64,000 nt of DNA from Herbiconiux flava (GCF_013409865.1 NZ_JACCBM010000001.1:1736001-1800000), one strand, 5' to 3'. Numbered from the stretch's first letter, positions 36,519 to 45,124 are shown. The notes: generated by a model not told the origin, from the letters alone. Made by a program: numbers and translations.

Positions 36519-37181
36519 TTAAGGAAGCAGTGTCGCTACGACGTCGCTGGTATAGCCGTCAGGGCCGAATTCGACCCAGAACGTCGCTATCCAAAGGCCA
36601 CCGCCGAAGAACTGCGTCTCCCCACCAGACGCTGTCGCGTCCTGATGGCTGGTTGAACAGCGCGTGCCCTGCTCCTGAGATTCGCAGACGTAGCCCGAGG
36701 ACGACGCTGTCGAAATGAGACCGAGTTGCTCTTCAGGCGAGATCAAGCTGACAGAAGTCGTGAGTCCGACGCCTCCTGCCCCGCTCGGACTAGCCCAGAA
36801 GCAATCGAGACGGTCCCTTGTCTCGAGCATCGGCAGCAGCTCGGAACTCTTGGTGCCCAGGCTGGCCGCCCCGTCAACTTCGGTCCATGGAGGGTTGAGT
36901 TCAAGTCGTCCCGCTGCCTCTTGGAGATTCTCAAAGTAGGGCGGGCTGTATATCAGATCGCACGAAGTCGGCAGGGCAGAAGTCGCCGCCGGGGACGTAG
37001 TCGGGGCAGCCGCGGGCGTGCTTGCAATCGTCGCCGTCGCATTGTCCGTTGCCGTTGCCGTTGCCGTTGCCGAGGGCATCGCGGTCGGGTCGAGGGTCGT
37101 CGCTACTGGCTCACCGGCGCAGCCCGCCAGTAGCACGAGGGCGATCGGCAGGAGCACGAGCTTCCCGGCGCAACCTCTCAT
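36519..37181 (-). CDS. predicted secreted lipoprotein, unknown function
   Basis: 220 aa. Signal peptide with lipobox VLLAGC near residue 21. A Thr/Ala-rich linker (SATATATATDNATAT) leads to a C-terminal domain with several Cys residues (CDLIY, LDCFW, YVCESQEQGTRC) that could form disulfides. I recognise no family. The codon pattern is consistent with a native gene. Confidence 0.7.
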   Translation of the reverse strand: MRGCAGKLVLLPIALVLLAGCAGEPVATTLDPTAMPSATATATATDNATATIASTPAAAPTTSPAATSALPTSCDLIYSPPYFENLQEAAGRLELNPPWTEVDGAASLGTKSSELLPMLETRDRLDCFWASPSGAGGVGLTTSVSLISPEEQLGLISTASSSGYVCESQEQGTRCSTSHQDATASGGETQFFGGGLWIATFWVEFGPDGYTSDVVATLLP

Positions 37182-37496
37182 GCCCTCACTGTAACCTCAC
37201 GGCTACACCTGTCGGGCGGCCGATCGTGTTCTTGCTGCGCCTCGCCGTATCGACCTGTCGGCGCAGCTGACACTCGCCCCTGGTGTTCCGTGCCTAGCTG
37301 GTGGCGGATGCGTCTTCGATTATGGGGTGCTGCTCCACGTTCCATACGCGGGGATGAACCGTCACAGCGATCTCGAACGAGAGTCAGTCCCGCTCAGCTC
37401 GGGTTAGCTCGATGTGCTTTGGCACGTTGGGGGCCACGATCGCCGCCTCAGCGGCCCTCCGACACACGAGCTCTGCCCTGAGTTGTATCTCGGTGA
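37182..37496. other. intergenic region without recognised gene
   Basis: About 315 bases between the 5' end of the lipoprotein gene and the 3' end of the HAAS-type gene. I see no convincing start with ribosome site, RNA gene or terminator. Confidence 0.5.
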
Positions 37497-38561
37497 TCAT
37501 TGTGCGGCATCCGGCGCCGCGCTCGGCTCGGGAGTTGGTCTGGGGGCAGCGGTGGGAGTGGACGCGGCGGTGGGAATCGGAGTCGGGGTGAGGACGGTCG
37601 ACTCCGGCACGGCATTGGTGGAGCGGAACGGCGGCGTCGCCGGCAGTGCGTCGCGAGCATCCACGTCGCCCTCATCGAGGGGTGCCTCCCTCAGCGGGTA
37701 CACGTTCCAGAGGTTGCGGTTCGCGCCGGCCGCCAGGGGCACGGTGACCGTGGTTCCGTCCTCGCTGTAGCCGAAGTCCTCGTCGACGAGCGCGGCCCCG
37801 GTGGCCACCAGCGGCTCACCGTTCTGGTCGAACAGCTGGAGGTCGGTGACGGGGTTGCCCTCGGCGTCGTAGCCGAAGATGTTCGTGACGCGCTGCCCGT
37901 CGAACCACAGCCCGGTCGGATCGGTGTACGAGACGGCGGAGGAGGATCCTTCGTTCGCCCTGGCCTCGTTCAGCGCCCACACCGCGACGAACGGCAGGGC
38001 CACGATCGCGATCACCGAGACGGCCACCCGGAGGCCCCGAAGGAAGCGCCCGGGCGCCCACCGCCCGCGCCCCCACTGCACGCTCAGCACGAGGGAGGCG
38101 AACAGCATCACCCACATCACCAGCCCCGTCGGCACCAGTGCGCTCTGCCCCAGCACGACGACCGTGAGCAGCTGGTAGACGACCCACCCGCGCAGCACCC
38201 ACCACACCGGCCGCACGGCGAGGGCGAACCCGACCATCCCCGACCCGAGGCGGGTCGAGTGGGCGATCCTCCGAGTCGCGGCCTCGAGCGCGTCGAGCCT
38301 CTGCTCCACGCGACGCCGCAGCGGCAGGGCCGAACTGGTGCGTGGCGGTAGACCAGCGGATGCGCGCAGCTCCTCCGCATAGGCGGCCGGGTCGTCGAGA
38401 TGCAGATCGCCCTGCTCGTCGGAGGCCTGCTCGGAGAGGTCGGCCTCGAGCCCGCCGGTGAGGTCGTCGATGTCTTCGAGAGGGAGGTCGTCGAGGTGGC
38501 GCCTGACTGCGGCGGCGAAGTCCGCGATCGTCTTGTCGAGGGTGGCCGTTGGTTCGCTCAC
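37497..38561 (-). CDS. HAAS/DUF1700-like membrane protein paired with PadR regulator
   Basis: 354 aa. The N-terminus (residues about 1-75) is a helical HAAS-type domain with HLDDLPLEDIDDLTGGLEADLSE and DDPAAYAEELRASAGL. Three or four membrane helices follow (WWVLRGWVVYQLLTVVVLG, LVMWVMLFASLVLSV, VSVIAIVALPFVAVWALN), then an extracytoplasmic domain with a Pro/Thr-rich tail. This HAAS-plus-PadR pairing is a known two-gene arrangement. GTG 38561 overlaps the PadR stop (GTGA). Function unknown, possibly sensing envelope conditions. Confidence 0.8.
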   Translation of the reverse strand: MSEPTATLDKTIADFAAAVRRHLDDLPLEDIDDLTGGLEADLSEQASDEQGDLHLDDPAAYAEELRASAGLPPRTSSALPLRRRVEQRLDALEAATRRIAHSTRLGSGMVGFALAVRPVWWVLRGWVVYQLLTVVVLGQSALVPTGLVMWVMLFASLVLSVQWGRGRWAPGRFLRGLRVAVSVIAIVALPFVAVWALNEARANEGSSSAVSYTDPTGLWFDGQRVTNIFGYDAEGNPVTDLQLFDQNGEPLVATGAALVDEDFGYSEDGTTVTVPLAAGANRNLWNVYPLREAPLDEGDVDARDALPATPPFRSTNAVPESTVLTPTPIPTAASTPTAAPRPTPEPSAAPDAAQ

Positions 38562-38920
38562 TTGTTCTCTCCGATCGTGCGAAGCGCGGTCTTCTTCGGT
38601 GGGGTCTCGGCCAGCAGGGCCGACATGGCCCCCGCGAAGTCGGACCAGGTGGTGCGCTGGCGGGCCAGCATGTCGCGACCCTCGGCGTTGATGGCGTAGT
38701 ACTTGCGATGCGGGCCCCCGTCGGAGGGAACCACGTAGCTCGACAGCGCGCCCGCCGCGTAGAGCCGGCGCAACGTTCCGTAGACCGACGCGTCACCGAC
38801 GTCGCCCAGCCCCGCGTCGCGCAGGCGCCGCACGATGTCGTACCCGTACCCGTCGTCGTGCTGCACGACCGCAAGCACGGCCACGTCGAGCACACCCTTG
38901 AGCAGTTGCGTCGTATCCAC
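38558..38920 (-). CDS. PadR family transcriptional regulator
   Basis: 120 aa. PadR winged helix: LLKGVLDVAVLAVVQHDDGYGYDIVRRLRDAGL, then SVYGTLRRLYAAGALSSYVVPSDGGPHRKYYAINAEG, a characteristic PadR core. The start is GTG 38920 with GGAGGTGCA upstream. It precedes the HAAS-type membrane protein and likely autoregulates the pair. Confidence 0.92.
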   Translation of the reverse strand: MDTTQLLKGVLDVAVLAVVQHDDGYGYDIVRRLRDAGLGDVGDASVYGTLRRLYAAGALSSYVVPSDGGPHRKYYAINAEGRDMLARQRTTWSDFAGAMSALLAETPPKKTALRTIGENK

Positions 38921-39448
38921 TGCACCTCCACTGTGTCGAAATACAAGGTACCACGGAGTGCGCGGTAGTGCGCACTGGGGAGTGAATGTGCCGCCACGCC
39001 ATGGCGAGTGGATACGGCGGTCATTTGGTCTTCCGCCTCATCCATAGAGCGCGGATCTCCTCGCGGGAGCGATGGTCGTGGTGGCGACTCAGCCCGGTCA
39101 GGAGGCACCTCCCTCGGCCCATTCTCGCGAGACTGTGCACTCCCTACCCGTCACGCTCTTGACCGACACGGCGGATCGGATCATCCCATGCGAGGGCGGC
39201 CGGATGGCGCGGTGGGCGCGCAGTTCGAGGTCGGGGAGAGTGGCCCTCTCCGCACTGGCCACGGTTCTGTCCTTGCTCGCGTTGCCCGGCGGTTCCGCCC
39301 TCCACTTGGTGGTCAGAAAGATCCACCTGACGCTAGCGCCGCAGAACGGCGAGTCTCTGGAGGCTCGGCCACTTCTGAGGCGGACGGCGTCACAACCAGC
39401 ATCTACATGTGAGGATGACCTATTGCAGTCCGCTAATTGGGGGAACTA
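38921..39448. other. intergenic region at left edge of accessory island
   Basis: About 528 bases. It holds the PadR-pair promoter (TACCTT on the reverse strand near 38949) and otherwise no gene I can support. The base composition drops toward 39400, marking entry into lower-GC DNA. Confidence 0.45.
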
Positions 39449-40753
39449 TTGTCAACGTCGATATTGCTCAATGCATTCGTACCGGCCGAGAGCATGGGGG
39501 ATCCGCAGCGCTTCTCTGGGCGTTCCAAGGAGGTTGTTGAGATCGCAAAGTCGCTTCACCAGAGCGGAGTAATACCGCTAATCCACGGCGATCGCGGGTT
39601 GGGTAAATCAAGCCTTGCGCTGCAACTTAGCCGCATAGCCCAGGGCGATGTGGAGCTCCTCGAGGACATCGGTCGGAAAGATCTTGTCCTAACCAGTGAG
39701 CAGCAAATGATCACCTTTTATGTGGCGTGCGAAGACTCCACAAAGAATCTAAAAGGTCTGCTGCACCTGCTCGCAAATGCCGTGAACGGGCTCAAGCATG
39801 AACTTGCGAATGAGAAAAGTGACTCGTACAAGCTTGTGGACAAAAAGACTAAGCGTGGCTTGTCCTTGAAGATCTTCAAATCGGAGACTACGAAGAAATA
39901 CGAGGTGAGTAGGAAGGAACGTAGCCTGAGTGGCCTTTCGCCATCCGAAACTCTTGTCGCGTTGTGCGAGACCCTTTCTGAGGCTTACGGACAGCCCGTG
40001 CTCTTCATCATTGACGAACTAGATCGCCTCAAGGGCGTCAAAGGGCTCGCAAGCTTCCTGAAGTCGAATGCGGGCCCGATGCTCCGATTCGCGCTAGTTG
40101 GGATTGGAGAAACTGAAGGCCAAATCCTCAAAGATCACCAATCACTCGATCGCCAGCTCGTCGGCGTGAACGTCCCGATCATGAAGCGCTCTGAACTAAT
40201 TGCAATCGTTGATCATACGGAGGCGTATCTCCTGGAGCGTGATCTTGAGTATTCCTTTACCCCGTCGGCCAAGTCTGAACTTGCGCGACTCTCGTCGGGA
40301 TTTCCCTGGTTCGTGCATGTGATTGGACAGCAGGCCCTCGCTCGCGCTCAAGAGGAAGGCCTGATGACGATTCAGAAAGGGATGATCGATAGGGCTGTTC
40401 TCGATCTGGCAGAGGGCCGCATGGCAGGGCAATTCTATTCGCTGTATCAGCGCGCTGTTAAGGACTCAAACCTGCGAGAGTACGTAATTCGGTTGTTCGC
40501 AGAGTGGAGGAACCAGGACATTCCGACAAGCGAAATTTACCCTCTGGCAACGAAGCTCGGCGTGAAAAACCCTTCCATCTACACGGGTCACCTCGGAAAG
40601 CCCATCTACGGTGCAGTGCTAACGAAGTCGCCAATTCAGGGTCGTGCGCTTTACCGATTCAAAGATGAGATGTTCAAGGTTTATGTGAGGATCCGAGGGT
40701 CGTTGTATCAGGACGTCGATGAAGAAGTTCGCAAGGCGTTTAGCAATCGCTGA
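39449..40753 (+). CDS. AAA family ATPase of unknown function
   Basis: About 434 aa. Walker A HGDRGLGKSSLALQ (near residue 45) and Walker B VLFIIDELDRLKG identify an ORC/STAND-like AAA ATPase; the C-terminal third looks like a winged-helix region (IPTSEIYPLATKLGVKNPSIYTGHLGK). I choose TTG 39449, preceded by GGGGGAA; TTG 39437 is an alternative. Its A/T-richer codons (AAT, AAA, TTA) contrast with the chromosome, indicating horizontal transfer. There is no coupled partner gene. A role in defence or element maintenance is possible but not shown. Confidence 0.8.
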   Translation: MSTSILLNAFVPAESMGDPQRFSGRSKEVVEIAKSLHQSGVIPLIHGDRGLGKSSLALQLSRIAQGDVELLEDIGRKDLVLTSEQQMITFYVACEDSTKNLKGLLHLLANAVNGLKHELANEKSDSYKLVDKKTKRGLSLKIFKSETTKKYEVSRKERSLSGLSPSETLVALCETLSEAYGQPVLFIIDELDRLKGVKGLASFLKSNAGPMLRFALVGIGETEGQILKDHQSLDRQLVGVNVPIMKRSELIAIVDHTEAYLLERDLEYSFTPSAKSELARLSSGFPWFVHVIGQQALARAQEEGLMTIQKGMIDRAVLDLAEGRMAGQFYSLYQRAVKDSNLREYVIRLFAEWRNQDIPTSEIYPLATKLGVKNPSIYTGHLGKPIYGAVLTKSPIQGRALYRFKDEMFKVYVRIRGSLYQDVDEEVRKAFSNR

Positions 40754-40785
40754 TCCACGGGGCTAATAAATGGTCCCGTGGATCA
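40751..40785 (+). terminator. perfect 11-bp hairpin after the AAA ATPase gene
   Basis: TGATCCACGGG (40751-40761) pairs perfectly with CCCGTGGATCA (40775-40785) around a 13-base loop. The stop codon TGA forms the first bases of the stem. No T run follows. Confidence 0.65.
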
Positions 40786-41141
40786 GTCGTACGAACGATC
40801 GTGCACCTATCGTAGAAGCCCAGCCTTCGGCTGAGATGCCGGCGCTGAACAGCCTATTTTCGTCAGCCCCGCACCGCGCGCTGCCTCGCTTTGGCGGAGC
40901 AGCAGAGGCGGACGAGGTCGATCTACGTGTTCTCGGCGATCGAACTGGGCCTGGGAGCCACCCCGCCCTGTCCTAGGTCGGTCAGTGTCTAAGCCGAGCA
41001 GCCAAGTCCCCGTCGGGGGTAGGACTCCTCGCGGTGCAAACTTTGCACGGCGATGTAGCCCATGGGTTGTATGACTTCGGCGCTGTTGGCCAGCTCTCCT
41101 AGCTCCCTCGCCCTGGCCGACCGTCTCACAACCCTGGGCAG
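40786..41141. other. intergenic region without recognised gene
   Basis: About 356 bases between the AAA ATPase terminator and the 3' end of the next reverse gene. It contains a short inverted repeat GTGCAAACTTTGCAC near 41035-41049 but no supported gene. Confidence 0.45.
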
Positions 41142-41561
41142 TCAGGCCTTTCTGTTCAGGTCGGCGCGTTCCCGTGGAGAAGATGGCCCGAACCATATCC
41201 AAAGGGGGCGAGCCGTGGCGAGGATGAGCACCGCAAACAGGCTCTGACTGAGGACGCCAAACAAGGAGAGTCCGCCCACCACAGCGAAGACGGTCCAGTT
41301 CACGGCGATGTCGGCGACGATCACGACGATGCCGACCACGATGCCGGAGCGCCGTCGAAAGATGATCAGCGCAGCGGTGGCCGGATCCAGGATCGTCAGT
41401 GACACCCAGAACAACCGGACGCCGAGAGGGAAGTCGCTGTAGGCGTTCACTCCGCCGACGATCAGATCCGCTGTGTGAGTGGTTGTTCCCACGAGGAAGC
41501 CGAGCACCCACACGACCTGGAACACTCTGAGCGCTCGTGCTGATGCGGCGAGAGCGATCAT
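41142..41561 (-). CDS. four-helix membrane protein of unknown function
   Basis: 139 aa with four hydrophobic segments: FQVVWVLGFLVGTTTHTADL, LFWVSLTILDPATAALIIF, VVGIVVIVADIAVNWTVFAV and LSQSLFAVLILATA, and a charged C-terminus. No family recognised. Confidence 0.65.
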   Translation of the reverse strand: MIALAASARALRVFQVVWVLGFLVGTTTHTADLIVGGVNAYSDFPLGVRLFWVSLTILDPATAALIIFRRRSGIVVGIVVIVADIAVNWTVFAVVGGLSLFGVLSQSLFAVLILATARPLWIWFGPSSPRERADLNRKA

Positions 41562-41604
41562 GCGCTCATGCTACCGAGCCGGATGGTGCCGCCGAGTCCT
41601 CCGT

Positions 41605-41763
41605 CTAGTCCACGAAAGCGTCGAACGTCTCCTTGAACCAGAGGTTGTTGGCGCAGTCTTCGGAGCAGGCGCGGTGGCCGTAGACCATCTCGCTGCGGGG
41701 CACCCGGATGCCGCACTGCCGGCAGCGCCGGAGCCGGCCGCTGAACCGCTCGTGCGCGCTCAC
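41605..41763 (-). CDS. small zinc-ribbon protein
   Basis: 52 aa from GTG 41763. A single treble-clef/zinc-ribbon pair, CRQCGIRVPRSEMVYGHRAC then CADNN-like ACSEDCANN, gives four Cys ligands plus His. It overlaps the upstream 48-aa gene by GTGA, so the pair is coupled. Function unknown; the longer frame from 41913 is open by chance and lies over the other gene. Confidence 0.6.
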   Translation of the reverse strand: MSAHERFSGRLRRCRQCGIRVPRSEMVYGHRACSEDCANNLWFKETFDAFVD

Positions 41764-41906
41764 AGTGGCACCGCCCCGATGTACTCGCGCAGGGCCGCGC
41801 AGACCACTGCATTGATGTCCTCGCCTCGTGCCGCGGCAATAAGACGAGCCGTTCGTTCGAGCTGGTCGGGAACCCCGACGATAAGCTCCGTTCTGTTGGC
41901 TGTCAT
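41760..41906 (-). CDS. tiny RHH-like DNA-binding protein, possible antitoxin
   Basis: 48 aa, too short for most gene finders. Sequence starts MTANRTELIVGVPDQLERTA and continues with an alpha-helix pair containing ARGEDINAVVCAALREYIG, a ribbon-helix-helix-like layout. A -10 element TAAAAT 6 bases upstream and a perfect 14-bp palindrome further up support a leaderless, autoregulated gene. Coupled by GTGA to the zinc-ribbon gene. Confidence 0.55.
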   Translation of the reverse strand: MTANRTELIVGVPDQLERTARLIAAARGEDINAVVCAALREYIGAVPL

Positions 41907-41912
41907 AAGGCA

Positions 41913-41918
41913 ATTTTA
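41913..41918 (-). promoter_or_regulatory. -10 hexamer TAAAAT, leaderless promoter for RHH-like gene
   Basis: On the reverse strand TAAAAT ends 6 bases before ATG 41906. Confidence 0.5.
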
Positions 41919-41921
41919 CGA

Positions 41922-41935
41922 GGTGCTATAGCACC
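41922..41935. promoter_or_regulatory. 14-bp perfect palindrome GGTGCTATAGCACC
   Basis: Self-complementary site between two divergent RHH-type genes (41906 reverse, 41989 forward). It is a good candidate operator for one of them. Confidence 0.55.
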
Positions 41936-41988
41936 CGCGCAAGAGGAAAGTGATGCATTGTCAGAATGCCGCGTGGCACACTGATCGC

Positions 41989-42159
41989 GTGCCGAATCAG
42001 CCGAAGACCCCTATGCGAGGGTTCAGAATCCCCACCGATCTCTATAAGGCCGCGCAGGCCAAGGCCGCCAGCGAAGGACGGTCGGTCACCGACATCGTTC
42101 GAGAGGCACTCGCCAGCTACGTGGGCGATGGATCCGCGACCCGTACGAGCAACCGTTAA
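41989..42159 (+). CDS. RHH-type small DNA-binding protein
   Basis: 56 aa from GTG 41989. MRGFRIPTDLYKAAQAKAASEGRSVTDIVREALASYVG fits an Arc/MetJ-type ribbon-helix-helix: a beta strand followed by two helices. Common as a stand-alone hypothetical in actinobacteria. Divergent from the 48-aa RHH-like gene across the 14-bp palindrome. Confidence 0.65.
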   Translation: MPNQPKTPMRGFRIPTDLYKAAQAKAASEGRSVTDIVREALASYVGDGSATRTSNR

Positions 42160-42192
42160 ATCTTCGAGCAACTCCGCACGCATCGCGCTTGG

Positions 42193-42214
42193 TGGCTCCG
42201 ACTCACCGGAGCCA
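42193..42214 (+). terminator. 8-bp perfect hairpin downstream of RHH gene
   Basis: TGGCTCCG (42193-42200) pairs with CGGAGCCA (42207-42214) around a six-base loop, 34 bases after the RHH stop. Confidence 0.4.
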
Positions 42215-42366
42215 TGAGAAAACGTATCGATAGGGGGTCGTTCACCGGTCGCTCCAACGACATCGTCGACACGCCCAAACGGCGCGTCTCGCTTACTGGT
42301 CCGAAATGCGCTCCGGTGACCGGGGCCCATGTGAGACGGCCCCTCAAGACCTACTGGGAACACTGA
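42214..42366 (+). CDS. possible small basic protein, 50 aa
   Basis: Frame from ATG 42214 to TGA 42366: MRKRIDRGSFTGRSNDIVDT at the start and TYWEH at the end, rich in Arg/Lys. Third codon positions are mostly G/C, which supports coding, and GGAG lies just upstream, but that element is also the 3' arm of the hairpin. No recognised family. Confidence 0.25.
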   Translation: MRKRIDRGSFTGRSNDIVDTPKRRVSLTGPKCAPVTGAHVRRPLKTYWEH

Positions 42367-42504
42367 CCTCAGCCGCTTGAGTATCAAGAACCGTAGCCCT
42401 GGGGAGGTACTCGGCTAAGCCTTCGTCAATCAACTTCATACGGCTACGACAACGGATTGCGAAGGTGCATCCTGATATCGTCACCGAGGTGAGGTTTAAG
42501 CACG

Positions 42505-42876
42505 ATGTATGAGGTGGATGTGCACACGTTCGCGACACAGCTCCGTGGGGTGGAAGTTCTTTGCACCGTCGAGAACGTCGAGGGGGAGGAGCCCGTGATT
42601 GGAGTAGAGACCCGCGCATTGGACGTCGAACGCGGGCTGCGCGCGGTCTCGAGGTTTGCGGGCTACTGTCAGCGCACGCTTATTCTTGCGGCGCCATCGA
42701 TCGAAGACGAGCAGTGGGCTGGTGTTCTTGCGTCTTACTTCGGCTTTGGATTGGTCGTGGATGATCGTCAGCGCCGCCAGATCATGCCGCCGCCGGAGAT
42801 GGATGCCGGGAACGATGCAGAATCGCGTCGTCGATTTGTGCAGCGCGTGCTGCAGAACCTGGACGCTGCCAGTTAG
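42505..42876 (+). CDS. hypothetical protein
   Basis: 123 aa. Mixed alpha/beta: EVDVHTFATQLRGVEVLCTVENVEG, a segment TRALDVERGLRAVSRFAGYC and LILAAPSIEDEQWAGVLASYFGFGLVVDD. It looks like a small alpha/beta domain but I cannot name it. Its 3' end overlaps the 3' end of the TGT-like gene by four bases (convergent). Confidence 0.6.
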   Translation: MYEVDVHTFATQLRGVEVLCTVENVEGEEPVIGVETRALDVERGLRAVSRFAGYCQRTLILAAPSIEDEQWAGVLASYFGFGLVVDDRQRRQIMPPPEMDAGNDAESRRRFVQRVLQNLDAAS

Positions 42877-43997
42877 GCGCCCGACCACGCAGTGATGTCG
42901 TCGGGCGCCTTCCACGGACGCCCGACCAATGCCGCAGTTGTTTCGTGGGCCACGACTGCATCGTGAACTCGGCCGTGCCAGATCGAGGGACGATCCATCG
43001 GGGCTGCGCCATGGATCTCCATCACGTAGGCATCGATAACTGCGTGATTGTGACGCGCAGCCGCGTCCTTCTGCTTGTCAGTGAACCGGTCGATGCGCTG
43101 GCCGTTGCATTCGCGACAGGAGCAGGTGGGTGCCGGCACGCCGACGTACAGCTCCTCCTGCATTGCATGGGTCTTCATCCAGTGCATATGCCCAGGGATT
43201 AGGACGTAGGGGGTCGGATCATCGGGACGCCGGGCCTTCCCGGAGTTCTTCGGCGGGGTGAACCGGCGGCTACTGGGACTCGCACCAATTGCGGCACCGA
43301 GTGCGCCATAAGCGAGCGCCTCGAGGCCCGCGAGGTCGGTTCGCCACGCGAGTGCCCCTGTCTCGGCGAGGACTTCACGGTGCAGTGCGAGTTTGCGGTT
43401 CGAGTCGAGAGGGTTGGTCGACGACCCAAACGAAAGAAGTACGGGGTGATCGCTTAGCTCGATGACGGCGATCAGGAACGCCTTATGTTCTGGCCGCAGC
43501 CAAGCGCTGGCCAGATAGAGCGGCAGGGCGAGGTCGGTCCCGGTGATCGCGTTCGCCGCTTCAACAGTGGCACGGAGGGTCTCGGTATCGCCCACATCGA
43601 TGAACCCAGAGGGCAGCAGCGCAATCGATGCTCCAGACGTGCGCTGTGCGTCCAGGACATCTTCCAGGGTAGGGGCCGGAAATAGTCCCTCGCCCTCTGC
43701 TGGTAGATACCAGAGTGCATCTGGGGTGGACTCGTGATGCATGTGCGAGTCGGGCTCGGCGATAAGCAATATGTCAGCGAAGATGCGTCGTATCCGGCGC
43801 ATCTTCGCGTGCCGATCTGCGCCGGTTATCACAAGCCCTTCGTAGTCAGTGGACAGATGAGTAGACATAGCCTCGGCGCCGTCGCATCCTGAGATTGTTA
43901 GCACACGGCTGCGAAGGACATCCCGAGCGGTTGGCCGCGCGGGGGCAACGACTGGCTGTGTGAACGTGCCGGAGTTGTTCGGCTCAATGGTGCTCAT
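42873..43997 (-). CDS. TGT-like zinc protein (putative queuine-type transglycosylase fold), coupled to XRE-ImmA
   Basis: 374 aa. The N-terminal and middle parts have alternating strand-helix pattern compatible with a TIM barrel (SIALLPSGFIDVGD, HPVLLSFGSS, ALAWRTDLAGLEALAYGALG). The C-terminal part has a CxCxxC motif, PTCSCRECNGQRIDRF, followed 19-21 residues later by RHNHAVIDAYV. This mirrors the zinc site of tRNA-guanine transglycosylases (CxCxxC ... H in a H-N-helix context) and of DNA-acting DpdA relatives. I did not identify the two catalytic Asp residues with certainty. Its ATG overlaps the XRE-ImmA stop, so the two form a coupled pair. Confidence 0.55.
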   Translation of the reverse strand: MSTIEPNNSGTFTQPVVAPARPTARDVLRSRVLTISGCDGAEAMSTHLSTDYEGLVITGADRHAKMRRIRRIFADILLIAEPDSHMHHESTPDALWYLPAEGEGLFPAPTLEDVLDAQRTSGASIALLPSGFIDVGDTETLRATVEAANAITGTDLALPLYLASAWLRPEHKAFLIAVIELSDHPVLLSFGSSTNPLDSNRKLALHREVLAETGALAWRTDLAGLEALAYGALGAAIGASPSSRRFTPPKNSGKARRPDDPTPYVLIPGHMHWMKTHAMQEELYVGVPAPTCSCRECNGQRIDRFTDKQKDAAARHNHAVIDAYVMEIHGAAPMDRPSIWHGRVHDAVVAHETTAALVGRPWKAPDDITAWSGA

Positions 43998-45004
43998 GCT
44001 GCCTCCAAATACTGATTGTTCAGCTCGTCGGTTTCGATCAGAGCAAGGTCGGCGACCTCTGAGAGGGGCTGGCCGGCGTTAATCCGCTGCCTGATCGCGT
44101 CTTGGATCAGCGTCGGGCGTTCTCGTGGAACGTTCACGGGTTCGTTTTTGCGGAGCCCACCCGCGGATATCTCGATATTCAAAGTTCGATAGGCAGAATC
44201 GGTAACGACGCCCAGGTCCCTCGCGCGCCGCGCGAGGGCTGCAATGGATGTTCCCCACAGCGACTTAAGCTCGGCCAGCTTCGGAAGAGTGGCACCACGC
44301 AGTGCTTCTTTGATATCTGCTCGCGGCATGAGGAACTCCGACGCAAACTCGTCGGCCTCCCGCTCGCAGTCCGCACACGGCACGTCATGCATGACGGCAT
44401 GACCGAGCTCATGCGCGACAGTGAAGCGCAGGCGGTCGCCGGGAGCGTGCGACCCGAGCAGGATTATGGGTGGTGCGTCGTGGGGCCAGCTCGCAATGGC
44501 GTCGACCCGTGACGACGATACATCCCAACTAATGCACGGGACACCGTGCTGCTCGAGTAGCGCAACCATGTTCGGAATTGGGCCGGGTGGAAGATTCCAG
44601 AGCTTCCGAACGGCGCGTGCCCGGTCGGCAGGCTGATCCAGGGGAGACGCTAGGGGGAGGCGAGGGACGTCGGCGGGCCCCAGTGAATTGAGCAGGCGAT
44701 TGACGCGCACATGTGTCAGCACCATGTCGGCACGAAGTTGATTGGCCGCCTTCGCAGGAAGCGAAGCCTGCTTGCGATGGAACTGTCGCGTATGGGGGGC
44801 ATTGGTCGTCGACCCGTCGACGAGAGCGAGCGGTACGCGGAGCTGTCTAGCGAGCAGCTCAACGCGCGCATCAGCGAGCGGGAGCCGCCCGCTCTCCAAT
44901 TTCGAGATGACGCCTTGAGCGACCCCAGCGGCATCAGCAAGCTCAGCTTGCGTCAGCCCTCGGGACACTCGCGCTGCCTCCAATAGAGAGATCTCGGTAC
45001 TCAT
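43994..45004 (-). CDS. XRE family regulator fused to ImmA/IrrE metallopeptidase
   Basis: 336 aa. The N-terminal Cro/C1-type HTH (residues about 8-62) is RVSRGLTQAELADAAGVAQGVISKLESG. The ImmA/IrrE-like zinc metallopeptidase domain has the HExxH site FTVAHELGHAVMHD and a downstream acidic ligand region CEREADEFASEFLMP. Such proteins cleave or sense to relieve repression and are frequent in mobile elements and phage-defence loci. Upstream of it (45005-45124) lies a promoter region divergent from the Shedu gene. Confidence 0.93.
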   Translation of the reverse strand: MSTEISLLEAARVSRGLTQAELADAAGVAQGVISKLESGRLPLADARVELLARQLRVPLALVDGSTTNAPHTRQFHRKQASLPAKAANQLRADMVLTHVRVNRLLNSLGPADVPRLPLASPLDQPADRARAVRKLWNLPPGPIPNMVALLEQHGVPCISWDVSSSRVDAIASWPHDAPPIILLGSHAPGDRLRFTVAHELGHAVMHDVPCADCEREADEFASEFLMPRADIKEALRGATLPKLAELKSLWGTSIAALARRARDLGVVTDSAYRTLNIEISAGGLRKNEPVNVPRERPTLIQDAIRQRINAGQPLSEVADLALIETDELNNQYLEAA

Positions 45005-45124
45005 ACCTGAAGTCTAACGCAAATCTCGCATCCAATATCGCGAATTATTCTCCATCTAAATCGAGCAGCTCAGCGAAGGAGTCGCGGTTGAGCGCATCGG
45101 AGGTGTTCGTGCTGTCGGAGCGAT

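Noticed and set aside
40807..41511. 234-aa reverse frame spanning intergenic DNA and the membrane protein gene
   Set aside because: Arg/Pro-rich shadow of the 41142-41561 gene with no family similarity.
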